Positions 34,620-43,132 of a DNA stretch of 64,000 bases are shown one piece after another (position 1 is the first letter of the stretch; each line of letters starts with the position of its first letter). A program made the position numbers and the translations under genes. The notes under the pieces were generated by a model. It worked only from the letters and a program-made list of their open reading frames with translations. It was not told the origin of the DNA and searched no databases. Source of the DNA: Brevundimonas bullata (lineage in GTDB: Bacteria; Pseudomonadota; Alphaproteobacteria; Caulobacterales; Caulobacteraceae); contig NZ_QLLC01000006.1 of assembly GCF_003350205.1 (NCBI RefSeq), positions 62,001 through 126,000 on the forward strand, in the 5' to 3' direction.

Positions 34620-35249
34620 TTAGAGAGCGAAAGCAGGCGCGGGAATCAACTCGCTCAACACGGGCGGCGCACAGTCGAACAATTCGCGACGCGAAACCCC
34701 TTCGCGGCCCCGGACATAGAGCACAGCCTTGCCGATCGGTCCGCTGCGCTCAACCACGGCCAGCCGACCGCCGGGCCGCAGAGCTGCGATCCACGATTCG
34801 GGACGCACCGGCACGGCAGCCTCACTGACGATCAGGTCATAGCCCTCGCCCTGCGGCTGGCTCAGCGGTGCGACCACGGTGGCGACGCCCTCGTCGGCCA
34901 GGGCCGCGCCCGTCACCTCGAACACCGCGGCGTCCGAATCCTGCACCGTTACGCTCAGGCCCATGCGCGCCAGAACGGCGGCGGCGTAGGGACCCGCCAT
35001 GACCAGCGCCTTTTCACCGGCGCGGGCGTCCAGCGCCTGCATCAGCTTGCCCAGATCGCGCGGCAGCATCAGGCGACGCTCGCCCGCCACTTCCGGCTCG
35101 ATATCGGCATAGGCGGAGAAGGCGCGGTCAGCGGCGCAGAAGCGTTCGCGCTCGACGGCCCCGAAAGCCGCCTGCAGGTCGCGGTCCGTGACGTCGTTCA
35201 CACGGACTTGCGAGTCCAGCATGACCTTGCGTGCAGCGGCGAAATCCAT
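34620..35249 (-). CDS. Degenerate Pcm-like methyltransferase upstream of tolC
   Basis: 209 residues from the ATG at 35249 (MDFAAARKVMLDSQVRVNDVTDRDLQAAF). The N-terminal half follows the Pcm/PCMT layout (VERERFCAADRAFSAYADIEPEV), but SAM motif I, which should read VLEIGTGSGY as in the window's other Pcm, is KALVMAGPYAAAVLARMG and lacks the GxGxG turn. YDLIVSEAAVPVRPESWIAALRPGGRLAVV corresponds to the later core. The family is well conserved beside tolC in alphaproteobacteria, so it is unlikely to be a decaying gene; its activity is unknown. Confidence 0.82.
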   Translation of the reverse strand: MDFAAARKVMLDSQVRVNDVTDRDLQAAFGAVERERFCAADRAFSAYADIEPEVAGERRLMLPRDLGKLMQALDARAGEKALVMAGPYAAAVLARMGLSVTVQDSDAAVFEVTGAALADEGVATVVAPLSQPQGEGYDLIVSEAAVPVRPESWIAALRPGGRLAVVERSGPIGKAVLYVRGREGVSRRELFDCAPPVLSELIPAPAFAL

Positions 35250-35383
35250 GGTTCCGAGGTCCTTCAGGTCGGCGTAAGCAAATAAATCTGCGGCGCTTAT
35301 AGGTCCGTGCGTTGCAGCCGACAATCCGATCTGATAGCTGACGCCCCTCGCGATGGTTCGGGGCTCGGTTTCGAGACTCAAAT

Positions 35384-35457
35384 GGCCTGATGGCGGAGTG
35401 GTGACGCAGAGGACTGCAAATCCTTGCACCCGGGTTCGATTCCCGGTCAGGCCTCCA
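35384..35457 (+). tRNA. tRNA-Cys (GCA)
   Basis: Acceptor arms GGCCTGA and TCAGGCC pair fully, the anticodon loop CTGCAAA gives anticodon GCA, the T-loop is TTCGATT, and CCA is encoded (74 nt). Confidence 0.96.
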
Positions 35458-35540
35458 TCGCGACAAACAGTCAGCCGCCCTTCGGGGCGGCTTTCTTGTT
35501 TCTGGCGTGCCGTTTCCGCTGCGCCGCCTCGATTCCCGAC

Positions 35541-36350
35541 TTAGCGACCGCCCGCCGTCGTCAGATGATGCAAAGCCACCGCGCTGGTCGTTGCGACATT
35601 CAGGGAATCAAATCCCCCCGACATACGGATCGCCACCGGCCGACAACGCGCGATGACCTCGGACGACAGGCCAGGCCCTTCCGATCCCAGCAGAATCGCC
35701 GTGCGCCGCGCGGGCTTCAGGTCGGACAGAGCGTCGGTCGCCGATGGCGTCAGGGCCAGGACCTCGAACCCGCGCGCCTCCAGAGCCTCGACCATCGCCG
35801 CCGCCGTCACGCCCTCGACAAAGGGGGTTCTCAGCGCCGCGCCGACCGAGACCCGGATCGCCTTGCGATAAAAAGGATCGCAGCAGGCCTCATCCAGCAG
35901 CAGCCCCGCCGCCCCGAACGCCGCCGCATTGCGGAACAGGCCGCCCATGTTGTCGTGATTGCCGATGCCGCAGGCCCCGACGACCACGGCCCGCTCCGGC
36001 AGCCCGTCCAGAAAGGCCCCGAGCGCGAGCGGGTCCGGCTTGCGGCCCAAAGCCAGAATCCCCCGGTGCAGGTGAAAGCCCGCGATCCCGTCCAGCACGT
36101 CCTGCGGTGCTGTATGGACCGGCACATGGTGCGGCAAACGCTCCAGCACATCGCGCAGCGCCTCCAGCCGCTTCTCCGCGATCAACACCGCCACCGGGGC
36201 GCAGCGCGAAGCCGGCGAAGCCAGCACCCGCAGCACCACCTCCCCTTCCGCCACGAACAGGCCCTGACGCCCCGTCAGGTCGCGTTCCTTCACATCGCGA
36301 AAGGCGGAAATACGGGGGTCAGCAGGATCGGAGACAGGGATCAAATTCAT
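35541..36350 (-). CDS. SpoU/TrmH-family RNA 2'-O-methyltransferase
   Basis: 269 residues. An N-terminal substrate-binding domain (FRDVKERDLTGRQGLFVAEGEVVLRVLA) precedes the knotted SPOUT core with the three SpoU motifs: GNHDNMGGLFRNAAAFGA, ILLGSEGPGLSSEV and IRMSGGFDSLNVATTSAVALHH. It resembles TrmH/RlmB but the target nucleoside cannot be inferred. It lies between two tRNA genes, on the opposite strand to both. Confidence 0.92.
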   Translation of the reverse strand: MNLIPVSDPADPRISAFRDVKERDLTGRQGLFVAEGEVVLRVLASPASRCAPVAVLIAEKRLEALRDVLERLPHHVPVHTAPQDVLDGIAGFHLHRGILALGRKPDPLALGAFLDGLPERAVVVGACGIGNHDNMGGLFRNAAAFGAAGLLLDEACCDPFYRKAIRVSVGAALRTPFVEGVTAAAMVEALEARGFEVLALTPSATDALSDLKPARRTAILLGSEGPGLSSEVIARCRPVAIRMSGGFDSLNVATTSAVALHHLTTAGGR

Positions 36351-36460
36351 GCGGAGCCTTCTAGCGCACCCTGCCAGAAAGATTTCGGCGTTTTCTGCAC
36401 TTTATCCGTTGCATGAATCAAAAAGGCGTTGCTATACAGCGGCCTCCCCCGAGGGGATGT

Positions 36461-36535
36461 TCCGCGGTAGCTCAGTGGTAGAGCAGCCGACTGTTAATCG
36501 GCTGGTCGTAGGTTCGAATCCTACCCGCGGAGCCA
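36461..36535 (+). tRNA. tRNA-Asn (GTT)
   Basis: Acceptor arms TCCGCGG and CCGCGGA pair, the anticodon loop contains GTT, the T-loop is TTCGAAT and CCA is encoded (75 nt). Genes acquired by transfer lie to its right, and tRNA genes are frequent integration targets. Confidence 0.97.
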
Positions 36536-36935
36536 CTCGGGGGCATTAAGCCCATGAAATTATTGCGCTTAATATTTGCCCCTGGTGGCTTCCCATCCAG
36601 CTTCCCATCCACCGACCACGCGATACGATTTTTCGCGTCTTCGTTCTGCATGGCTTTGCACCCCTTTTCAGCGATAGAGCTCAGCGGGCGACCTAGCGCC
36701 TGAACAAGCCCTCCAGCGAGGGCCGTCCATGGTGCCCAGGCAAGGCTCCTGCGGGTGATTCCAGCGGCTCGAACCGGGTGGGTTACCGAAGCAGTCGGCG
36801 TCGCCCGACATCGACATTTCAAACACGGAATCGATTAGTCGCAGCTGCGGTCGCGACGCCGATATCCATCCACACCTTTCGATCTCCAGGCGCGTGAACA
36901 GAGCAGTTGGCGACGTGCTGACGGCGGCGGTCGGC
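36536..36935. other. Gene-poor, relatively AT-rich stretch after tRNA-Asn; possible integration scar
   Basis: No convincing gene lies in these 400 bases. The first 70 bases are notably AT-rich for this genome and hold an exact 12-bp tandem repeat GCTTCCCATCCA (36588-36599 and 36600-36611). A minus-strand frame beginning MQNEDAKNRIAW (about 36655 down) would read on through the tRNA antisense and ends in a RIRTYDQPINSRLLYH tail typical of spurious tRNA-derived frames; at most it is an integrase-end remnant. No copy of the tRNA 3' end was found elsewhere in the window. Confidence 0.4.
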
Positions 36936-38120
36936 TCAGCGTTCCGCCACATCCCCTGAGCCCGGATCGGACACGACGCCCTCCTCCAGCCCCAGCCAGT
37001 CCGCCATGCGGCCCAGCTCCGCCTCGAGGGCGTCCCGCGTATCGGGAGGCGCGTTCTCCTCCAGATGGACGGACCGGACCATCAAACGCCCGCGCTGGCG
37101 GTCTGCCTTAAGGTCCACGCGGGCGACGAGCCCTTCGTCCAGAAGAAAGGGCAGCACGTAATAGCCGTGCAGCCGTTTCTCCGCCGGCACGTAGATTTCG
37201 ATCCGATACCGGAAACCGAACAGGCGCTCAGCGCGGTCCCGATGCCAGATCAGCGGATCGAAGGGAGCAAGAAGCGCTGAGGCCTCAATCTTGCGCGGCA
37301 TACGTGCATCGCGATGAACCCAGGCGCGACGGCAACCCGGCGTCGAAACTGGAATCAGAACCCCTTCCTCGGCCAGCTCCATAGTCGCCCGCCGCGCCGC
37401 CTCCAGAGGCTGACGGAAATAGTCGCGCAGCTCGGCTTCGGTCGCGACGCCGTGCGCCCGCGCCGCCCGTTCGATCAAGCCGCGATGCGCCTCGGCGTCC
37501 GTAGGCGTCGATGCCGCCAGGACCGCCTCCGGCAGGACGCGTTCCACCAGGTCGTAAACGCGCTCGAAACTCCCTCGTCGCTCGGCGGTCGTGATGTGGC
37601 CGGCCCAGAACAGCCACTCCAGCGTCCGTTTCGTATCGCTCCATTCCCACCAGCCGGGTCGCCCCTTGTGGGTTTCGAAATCCGAGGCCGCCATGGGGCC
37701 GTCGCTCTGGATGCGTTCCAGAAGCGCCATGGCCTCGGGCCGCCGTTCGCCGGCGTAGAGCTTCATCTGCCCCCAGCCGGTCTCGCCGCGGTCGGCCTGG
37801 GCCATGCGCCACCGCAGGAGCGGGTGCAGGTCGAACGGGATCAGGGACGCCTCATGCGCGCAGTATTCGAACAGTCGGCGCTGGCCAGGCGGCCCCCACG
37901 CAAGCCGGTCCAGGTCGGCGCGCTCATAGCCGCCCAGCCTCGAGAAGGCCGGCAGGTAGTGCGCGCGAGACAGCACGTTGACGCTGTCGATCTGATGCAG
38001 GTGCAGATGATCGATTGTGCGCCTGAGATGAAGAGACGATGGAGCCTCGGGCCGGCGGCCGCCGAATCCCTGGGCGGCCAGCGCCATCCGGCGCGCCTGC
38101 GGCAAGCTGATCGTCTCCAT
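36936..38120 (-). CDS. YcaQ/AlkX-like winged-helix DNA glycosylase
   Basis: 394 residues from the ATG at 38120 (METISLPQARRMALAAQGF). LHLHQIDSVNVLSRAHYLPAFSRLG contains a Q-hydrophobic-D motif at the place of the catalytic motif in the HTH_42 family; enzymes of this family such as E. coli YcaQ unhook DNA interstrand crosslinks and excise alkylated bases. Three tandem winged-helix domains and a C-terminal beta-barrel (RYRIEIYVPAEKRLHGYYVLPFLL) fit the family length. It sits between tRNA-Asn and the transfer region and may be cargo or chromosomal. Confidence 0.87.
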   Translation of the reverse strand: METISLPQARRMALAAQGFGGRRPEAPSSLHLRRTIDHLHLHQIDSVNVLSRAHYLPAFSRLGGYERADLDRLAWGPPGQRRLFEYCAHEASLIPFDLHPLLRWRMAQADRGETGWGQMKLYAGERRPEAMALLERIQSDGPMAASDFETHKGRPGWWEWSDTKRTLEWLFWAGHITTAERRGSFERVYDLVERVLPEAVLAASTPTDAEAHRGLIERAARAHGVATEAELRDYFRQPLEAARRATMELAEEGVLIPVSTPGCRRAWVHRDARMPRKIEASALLAPFDPLIWHRDRAERLFGFRYRIEIYVPAEKRLHGYYVLPFLLDEGLVARVDLKADRQRGRLMVRSVHLEENAPPDTRDALEAELGRMADWLGLEEGVVSDPGSGDVAER

Positions 38121-38145
38121 GCCCGCCTTCACCCAGCACATGTCC

Positions 38146-38484
38146 CTATCGAATAATGACCCGTGCCGCAAAGCAGGCAATGGCGAACAGCGCCAGAATC
38201 ACCATGAAGCCGTGCGTCTCCCAGATGGTCCAGGGGAGAAGGTCGGAGAGGACTTCGTCGTCGGCCTCTGGATCACCGCCCACTCCCGCTGAGCCGCCCC
38301 TGCGTCTCGTGCCAATAGTCTCGCCCTTCTGGTCGAACTCTGACTTCACGTCACGGCTGATCGACCCGCCCAAGCGCAAGGGCCGACGAACGGCCTGGCC
38401 ATAGACCCTGTCAGGACGACGCCAGCACCACGCCGACCAGAACCGCCGCCCAATGCACGCTGGCGGCCGCCACCACATGGCCAT
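38146..38484 (-). CDS. Short hypothetical protein with a C-terminal membrane helix
   Basis: Up to 112 residues, but the first 35 codons overlap the hemolysin III gene and the true start is unclear; a later GTG or TTG near 38400 would give about 80 residues. The part that looks real is an acidic, polar segment (SISRDVKSEFDQKGETIGTRR...DPEADDEVLSDLL) followed by a tail-anchored helix GFMVILALFAIACFAARVIIR. No family recognised. Confidence 0.45.
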   Translation of the reverse strand: MAMWWRPPACIGRRFWSAWCWRRPDRVYGQAVRRPLRLGGSISRDVKSEFDQKGETIGTRRRGGSAGVGGDPEADDEVLSDLLPWTIWETHGFMVILALFAIACFAARVIIR

Positions 38485-39064
38485 GCCAGACGGCCCGGAA
38501 CCACCTGAGCTTCTTGCGGACGTAAAAGACCGCTCCGGACATGTAGAGGGCCCCGCCGACGGCCAGAAGCAGAAGGGCGATCCAGGAGCCGTGAGCGATC
38601 ATCGGCTTGAAGGCGATCACGACCAACCAACTCAAGGCAATGTACAGGACGATCCAGAACCGGCGGCCGACGCCCGGCAGGAACAGCTTTCCCACGGCCC
38701 CGAGGATCGCAAGGCTCCACACCGCAGCCGTCATGCCCCACGCCCAGGCGCCGGTGAGATTGTGGGTGGTGAACGGCGTGTAAGAGCCGGCGATCATCAG
38801 GAAGATGCCCGCGTGATCGAGACGACGCAGAAGCGGGCGCCACCGGGGCGCTGCGAAATTATAGGCGGTTGAGAAGCCCAGCATCGCCAGCATGCCGACC
38901 GCATAGACGCAGACGGCCAGGACTAGCCCGAGGCTTCCCTTGGCCACAGACAGTCCCAGGAGGACGCCGCCGCCGAACAGGGCGAAGGCCAGACCGACGA
39001 TATGCACCACCAAGTCCGCGCACCTGGCGCGCGACGTCGGATAGTGCCTCGGCGGAAGAGTCAT
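38411..39064 (-). CDS. Hemolysin III / PAQR-family membrane protein
   Basis: 217 residues from the ATG at 39064 (MTLPPRHYPTSRARCADLVVHIVG). Seven membrane helices and the conserved polar residues in RLDHAGIFLMIAGSYTPFT and a final WHxHVVxAASVHW segment (AVWHGHVVAAASVHW) match the YqfA/HlyIII branch of the PAQR superfamily, which carries a metal site built from these His and Asp residues. Despite the name, hemolysis is not shown for most members. Its neighbours are the YcaQ-like and AlpA-like genes. Confidence 0.9.
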   Translation of the reverse strand: MTLPPRHYPTSRARCADLVVHIVGLAFALFGGGVLLGLSVAKGSLGLVLAVCVYAVGMLAMLGFSTAYNFAAPRWRPLLRRLDHAGIFLMIAGSYTPFTTHNLTGAWAWGMTAAVWSLAILGAVGKLFLPGVGRRFWIVLYIALSWLVVIAFKPMIAHGSWIALLLLAVGGALYMSGAVFYVRKKLRWFRAVWHGHVVAAASVHWAAVLVGVVLASS

Positions 39065-39207
39065 CTGGGTCACGGCGTTCAGCCTATCATAAAATCCCAC
39101 ACGAGGGCGCTGGCGGCGTCCCGCCTGCCTACACGTCCAGCTCGAGAATCCGGACATGCTGCTGTCCGCAATGCATGTCGCAAAGTACCGGATGGAAGCG
39201 CGAGTGG

Positions 39208-39636
39208 CTAGAAACCGAAATCGATCTGATCGGCCGAAACATGTCGTTTACGGGGCCGGGGCCGACGCTCGCTCATGGCGGCGGACGACGGCGGAACCTC
39301 CTGAGATTGTCTCGACACTTCGGATAGGGGCCGATCAATTCCAGGACGGGCGGAGCGGGCGCTCTCGATCAACTTGGGCGCGCGCGGCGCCGTGAGGGAC
39401 ATCGGCCGCCTCGACTTTCGGGATTTGCGCGTCTCCTTCCAGGCCGTCAGTTCGCTCTCCCACCACCCGACCCGGTTCACCGATATCCGCACCGGTTCCG
39501 GGAAGTCGCCCAGCCGCTGAAGCCGCCAGGCCGTGGAGCGGCTCAGGCCCGTGACGTCCCGGACCTTGTTCCACGTCAGCAGCCGGTCCTCCGGTCCGCC
39601 GCTCTCCACCGGTTCCCGATCCTGCTCCCAAGTCAC
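39208..39636 (-). CDS. AlpA-like DNA-binding protein
   Basis: 142 residues from a GTG at 39636 whose GTGA overlaps the stop of the upstream gene. LLTWNKVRDVTGLSRSTAWRLQRLGDFPEPVRISVNRVGWWESELTAW (residues about 22-70, in two parts) is a winged helix of the AlpA/phage-regulator type. The C-terminal half is basic and probably disordered. AlpA proteins control excision or integration genes of prophages and islands. It is the last gene of the trb transcription unit. Confidence 0.8.
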   Translation of the reverse strand: MTWEQDREPVESGGPEDRLLTWNKVRDVTGLSRSTAWRLQRLGDFPEPVRISVNRVGWWESELTAWKETRKSRKSRRPMSLTAPRAPKLIESARSARPGIDRPLSEVSRQSQEVPPSSAAMSERRPRPRKRHVSADQIDFGF

Positions 39637-39914
39637 CGGCGTCGTCCTCTTGCGGCAGACGGCGCGCCTGTCCGGATGTCGGAAATCTGCGACCGGGCCC
39701 AGTCGCGCAGCAGGCCCCGCGGATAGTGAGGTTTGGACCGGACATGTCGGCAAGGCGGGCCGTCGTTGCCGGTGGACCACAGCCGCGCCAGGGTCGCCGG
39801 CTTCATCCGGATGCCGAAAAGGCCGATGAAGGCTGAAGCCTCCGCTCGCGTCAGCAGGTCCTCGTCCCCATCCGTCGAAGGCGCTTCCCCTTCAATATCG
39901 CGATCCGGGATCAT
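39633..39914 (-). CDS. Small helix-turn-helix protein of the transfer region
   Basis: 93 residues from the ATG at 39914, whose ATGA overlaps the transglycosylase stop. After an acidic N-terminus, LLTRAEASAFIGLFGIRMKPATLARLWSTGNDGPPCRHVRSKPHYPRGLLRDW resembles a MerR/AlpA-type DNA-binding fold used by excisionase-like proteins on integrative elements. No known name. Tight coupling on both sides indicates one transcript with the trb genes. Confidence 0.65.
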   Translation of the reverse strand: MIPDRDIEGEAPSTDGDEDLLTRAEASAFIGLFGIRMKPATLARLWSTGNDGPPCRHVRSKPHYPRGLLRDWARSQISDIRTGAPSAARGRRR

Positions 39915-40510
39915 CGCCCCGTCTCCCTGGAGGCGCATTGGCGCGAACTGGTCAGTTGCCGCCCCGCGCTGAGAGCGAGGTAGCAGTCCACGACCGTGGC
40001 CACATAGGCGCGGGTCTCGGCGATATCGGGCACGCGCCCCAGACGGGCGACACGGCCGGGGCCCGCGTTATAGGCTGCCAGCGCCAGGCGAAGGTCCCCG
40101 AACCTGAGGATCTGCCGCGCCAGGTAATTGGCGCCGCCCATAAGGTTTTCAATGGGATCAAAGCGATCCTTGACGCCCAACTCGAGGGCCGTAGCCGGCA
40201 TGAGCTGGGTCAGACCGCCGGCCCCGGCCGGAGATCGGGCGTCCGGACGATAGGCGCTCTCGGTCAGGACCAGGGCATGCAGCAGCTTAGGGTCCAGGCC
40301 ATGGCGGGCCGCCGCTGCGGCCACAGCCTCGCCGAACGGCTGGCTCAGCGGCCCCAGGCGCGGTTCATCTCCGCCGTCCGACACGCCCTCCTCTACAGCA
40401 GCCGCTCGCCCGAACAGATCGCCTCCGGCGCGCGACCAGTCGACCGTCTGGGCCGAGCTCACGCCCGGCCACGCCGCCAGAAGCGCCGCCGTCAAAAACA
40501 GTCTCACCAT
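39911..40510 (-). CDS. Conjugation-associated lytic transglycosylase (VirB1-like)
   Basis: 199 residues from the ATG at 40510, with a signal peptide ending near GVSSAQ. The SLT domain shows LHALVLTESAYRPDARSPAGAGGLTQLMPATA with the catalytic glutamate in TES, and ALAAYNAGPGRVARLG. It opens the peptidoglycan so that the type IV secretion channel can cross. It overlaps traF by 7 bases. Confidence 0.9.
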   Translation of the reverse strand: MVRLFLTAALLAAWPGVSSAQTVDWSRAGGDLFGRAAAVEEGVSDGGDEPRLGPLSQPFGEAVAAAAARHGLDPKLLHALVLTESAYRPDARSPAGAGGLTQLMPATALELGVKDRFDPIENLMGGANYLARQILRFGDLRLALAAYNAGPGRVARLGRVPDIAETRAYVATVVDCYLALSAGRQLTSSRQCASRETGR

Positions 40511-41010
40511 GTCAGAACCTCCCGATAGACTCCCCTCGCCTCGTCCCTGAGGACAGGGCCGAAATAGCGGCTGTCGAAGCTCCGCGGCGTGTCGCCGAGC
40601 AGGAAGAGCTCGTCGTCCGCGAGGAGGCGGCACTGGTTCCAGGTCGGGAGGGCGACCCCCTCGCCGTCCCTTGCGACCCTCAAGACCCGCCGCCCGGGCG
40701 TGCGGACGACGCGGCTGTCAGCACAGACCCTGTCGCCGCCGACGGCCGCGACGCGCTTGACCAGAAGGACCTCGGACGGCATGCCCAGTCGCGCGAGATA
40801 GCGTCGAACCCGTTCGGGCTGGGCGATCGCCACGATCGACCCGCGTCCGACATCCCCCCTCGAGCGGAGATAGAGGCCGCGCGGAAGGCTTGGGCTCTCA
40901 TTGACCAGGGCCAGGGTCGGCCTGTCGGCTGCGACCAAGGCCCCCGCAGCCAGACCGATCCCTGCTGCAGTCAGGCTCCAGCGCCGCCAAAGGGTCCGGT
41001 GCGGGGTCAT
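40504..41010 (-). CDS. traF: TraF-type conjugal signal peptidase (S26)
   Basis: 168 residues with an N-terminal membrane helix. NESPSLPRGLYLRS carries the catalytic serine, LLVKRVAAVGGDRVC the catalytic lysine, and FLLGDTPRSFDSRYFGPV the third S26 box. TraF matures the TrbC pilin, cyclising it in plasmid RP4. It overlaps trbI by 4 bases. Confidence 0.9.
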   Translation of the reverse strand: MTPHRTLWRRWSLTAAGIGLAAGALVAADRPTLALVNESPSLPRGLYLRSRGDVGRGSIVAIAQPERVRRYLARLGMPSEVLLVKRVAAVGGDRVCADSRVVRTPGRRVLRVARDGEGVALPTWNQCRLLADDELFLLGDTPRSFDSRYFGPVLRDEARGVYREVLTW

Positions 41011-42146
41011 GGCTGATAGGGCTCCAGCATCAGGTCGCGCGTGATCATTACCTGCACCGGGGCGCCCGACCGCAGCCGGATCGAGGGGCGCACCTCTAGT
41101 TCGCGATCCACCAGACGACCGCCCACCTGAGCGCCCTCTATGGCGGCGGCGTCGCCGGCGTCCCCGCGCCAGCCGCCCGAACCCCGGTCGCCGCCGTCCC
41201 GGGCCATCTGCCCGAGCGTCGTGATGGCTCCGGCGAAAAGCGTCCCGACCAGAAGGGGAAACAGCCGGCGATCCACCTGACCGCGCACGCCCACGGCCCC
41301 TTGCGCGTCCACGCCGGGCTCTCCGTCCAGCATCAGGCTCTTGCCGTTGGGCAGGATCAACCGATCCCAGACCAGGAAAGCCCGCCGGTCGCCATAGGCG
41401 CTCTCCCCCTCATGGCGGCCGATCAGCCGCGTGCCCTGGGGGATGAGGAGGTGCCGTCCGCTCACCGTGTCGAAGACGTTCTGGGTGGTCATGGCCACCA
41501 CGGGCCCCGCACGCGCAGTGTCCACGCCGGTCAGCAGGGCCGCCGGCACGACTGCGCCCGCCTTGAGTTCGAAGGGCGACAGGGGCGCAACCATGACATT
41601 CGGATTGTAGGCCGAACCACGGCTTCCGTTCGTCAGCAGACCCCGGTCCGACGCTGGCCGTTCAGGCGGAACTTCGACCGATGGTCGCCCGCCGACACTC
41701 CCTTCAAAGAAGAGGCCAGAGCGCGCCGCTTGCGCCGCACCGTTGTCGGGCGTCCTCGGCGTCGAGACCGGACGATAGGCCGGCTGAGGATATGAAGCGG
41801 CAGACGGCGCCGTGCCCTTAACCTCAGCGCCGACCGCCGCAGCGCCGCGCGGCGGCGGCAAGCGATCATAGCTGGCCGGCTGGCGCGTGACGGCCTCGGC
41901 TGGCCGCACCACCCCGGCGGCAGCGTCCGGTCGATCCTCCCCGGCGCGTGCCTGGGCGTTGGCCCGCAACTCCGGCTGAACCACGAAGGCCCATGCGAGC
42001 GATCCCGCCACCAGGACCCCGCCGCCCAGAACCATGACATGGACGACCGACTTGCGCAGTCGGACGACCGGCGGCCGCAGCGCGCGCAGAGACAGGTGGA
42101 CCGGTTCCTTGGGAAGCGGCGAACCGGGACCTTGAGGCGCCGTCAT
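41007..42146 (-). CDS. trbI: TrbI/VirB10-type secretion channel protein
   Basis: 379 residues: a cytoplasmic N-terminus, one membrane helix (about residues 32-52), a Pro/Ala-rich periplasmic linker and a C-terminal VirB10 domain (VVPAALLTGVDT, TTQNVFDTVSGRHLLIPQGTRLIGRHE, DGEPGVDAQGAVGVRGQVDRR). It spans both membranes and joins the core complex to the energy-providing ATPases. It overlaps trbG and traF by 4 bases each. Confidence 0.93.
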   Translation of the reverse strand: MTAPQGPGSPLPKEPVHLSLRALRPPVVRLRKSVVHVMVLGGGVLVAGSLAWAFVVQPELRANAQARAGEDRPDAAAGVVRPAEAVTRQPASYDRLPPPRGAAAVGAEVKGTAPSAASYPQPAYRPVSTPRTPDNGAAQAARSGLFFEGSVGGRPSVEVPPERPASDRGLLTNGSRGSAYNPNVMVAPLSPFELKAGAVVPAALLTGVDTARAGPVVAMTTQNVFDTVSGRHLLIPQGTRLIGRHEGESAYGDRRAFLVWDRLILPNGKSLMLDGEPGVDAQGAVGVRGQVDRRLFPLLVGTLFAGAITTLGQMARDGGDRGSGGWRGDAGDAAAIEGAQVGGRLVDRELEVRPSIRLRSGAPVQVMITRDLMLEPYQP

Positions 42147-43132
42147 AGCCCGGCTCCCAGACGACGGATCCGCACCACCTGCGGACGACGATCCCCCAGG
42201 CGCAGTTCGGCCCGATCGAACAGGCGATCGACCACGAAGAGCCCGCCTTGCTGGCGGTAGTTGACCATCTGGGCCTCGCCGTCCGGCGCGACCACGAAGA
42301 GGACCGGCGCCTCGTCGACCTGCAGGTCTGTGGAGAAGGCGATGAAGGTGCGCCGGCCATCGTTGAAGACAGAGGTCGGCGTCCAGCGCGCCCGCCGCCC
42401 CAAGGGCTCGATGCGGTAGCGTGCGTCGAGCGGCCCCTGAGGCGTCGCGACCGGATCAACCCGGGCCGGCGTCTCAGGCTCCGCCACCTTTCCGGCCTGT
42501 CCCGCGTCATCCCAGGCCACGGCGGCGTTGAAGGCGTCAGCCGCCCCGCTCTTGAGGTCCAGCAGATAGACCCGTCGATCCGTGGTCAGGACGAGATTGG
42601 TCTCCAGCCCCCGCTCCAGCGGCTTCAGCAGGACATGGGTCCGGCGCGCCGCTCCCGTGCCCGACGCCACCTCGCCGATCTGCCAGCGCACCGTGTCCCC
42701 GGCGGCTTTGGAGACGAGGGTCTCGCCCTCCCCCAGCGTCAGGGTGGTGACCCGCAAAGGTGCGGTCCAGATTTCGAACACCCGCCCCGGAGACCAGGCG
42801 AAGACCTGGACCCCGCCGACAAAGCCGTCCGCCAGCGACGGCGCCCGCGCCGCCTGGTTGGCCCGGGCGATGGCCGCACGACCCGTCGGTCCGGTCGTCG
42901 CCTCGACCTCGACCGTCGGCCTGCCGCTCACGACGGCCAGATACGGAACGGCCGTCTCGCTCTCCGCCGGCAGGGCCAGGACTTCAACGGCAGGGCTGTC
43001 CTCCGCCTCCGTCTCAGCCGCAGGCGCGATCGCCAGAACCTCGTCGCTGGCCTGCAGGGCGGCGCAGCCGGACAGGAGCAGGCCCGCCCCGGCCAGGGGC
43101 AGCGCCGATCTCAGGAAGCGTCGGGGGTCCAT
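42143..43132 (-). CDS. trbG: TrbG/VirB9-type secretion lipoprotein
   Basis: 329 residues with a lipobox LLSGCAAL near residue 22. The CagX/VirB9 domain follows from about residue 100 (AFAWSPGRVFEIWTAPLRVTTLTLGEGE-like sequence and TDRRVYLLDLKS). It forms the outer ring of the translocation pore with TrbI. A 60-residue acidic insertion after the lipobox is unusual. It overlaps the end of trbF by 22 bases. Confidence 0.9.
   Translation of the reverse strand: MDPRRFLRSALPLAGAGLLLSGCAALQASDEVLAIAPAAETEAEDSPAVEVLALPAESETAVPYLAVVSGRPTVEVEATTGPTGRAAIARANQAARAPSLADGFVGGVQVFAWSPGRVFEIWTAPLRVTTLTLGEGETLVSKAAGDTVRWQIGEVASGTGAARRTHVLLKPLERGLETNLVLTTDRRVYLLDLKSGAADAFNAAVAWDDAGQAGKVAEPETPARVDPVATPQGPLDARYRIEPLGRRARWTPTSVFNDGRRTFIAFSTDLQVDEAPVLFVVAPDGEAQMVNYRQQGGLFVVDRLFDRAELRLGDRRPQVVRIRRLGAGL

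Noticed and set aside
36472-36822. 116-codon frame crossing tRNA-Asn on the minus strand
   Set aside because: Its end is read from the tRNA antisense and matches the common spurious RIRTYDQPINSRLLYH-type tail; at best the upstream part is a remnant.
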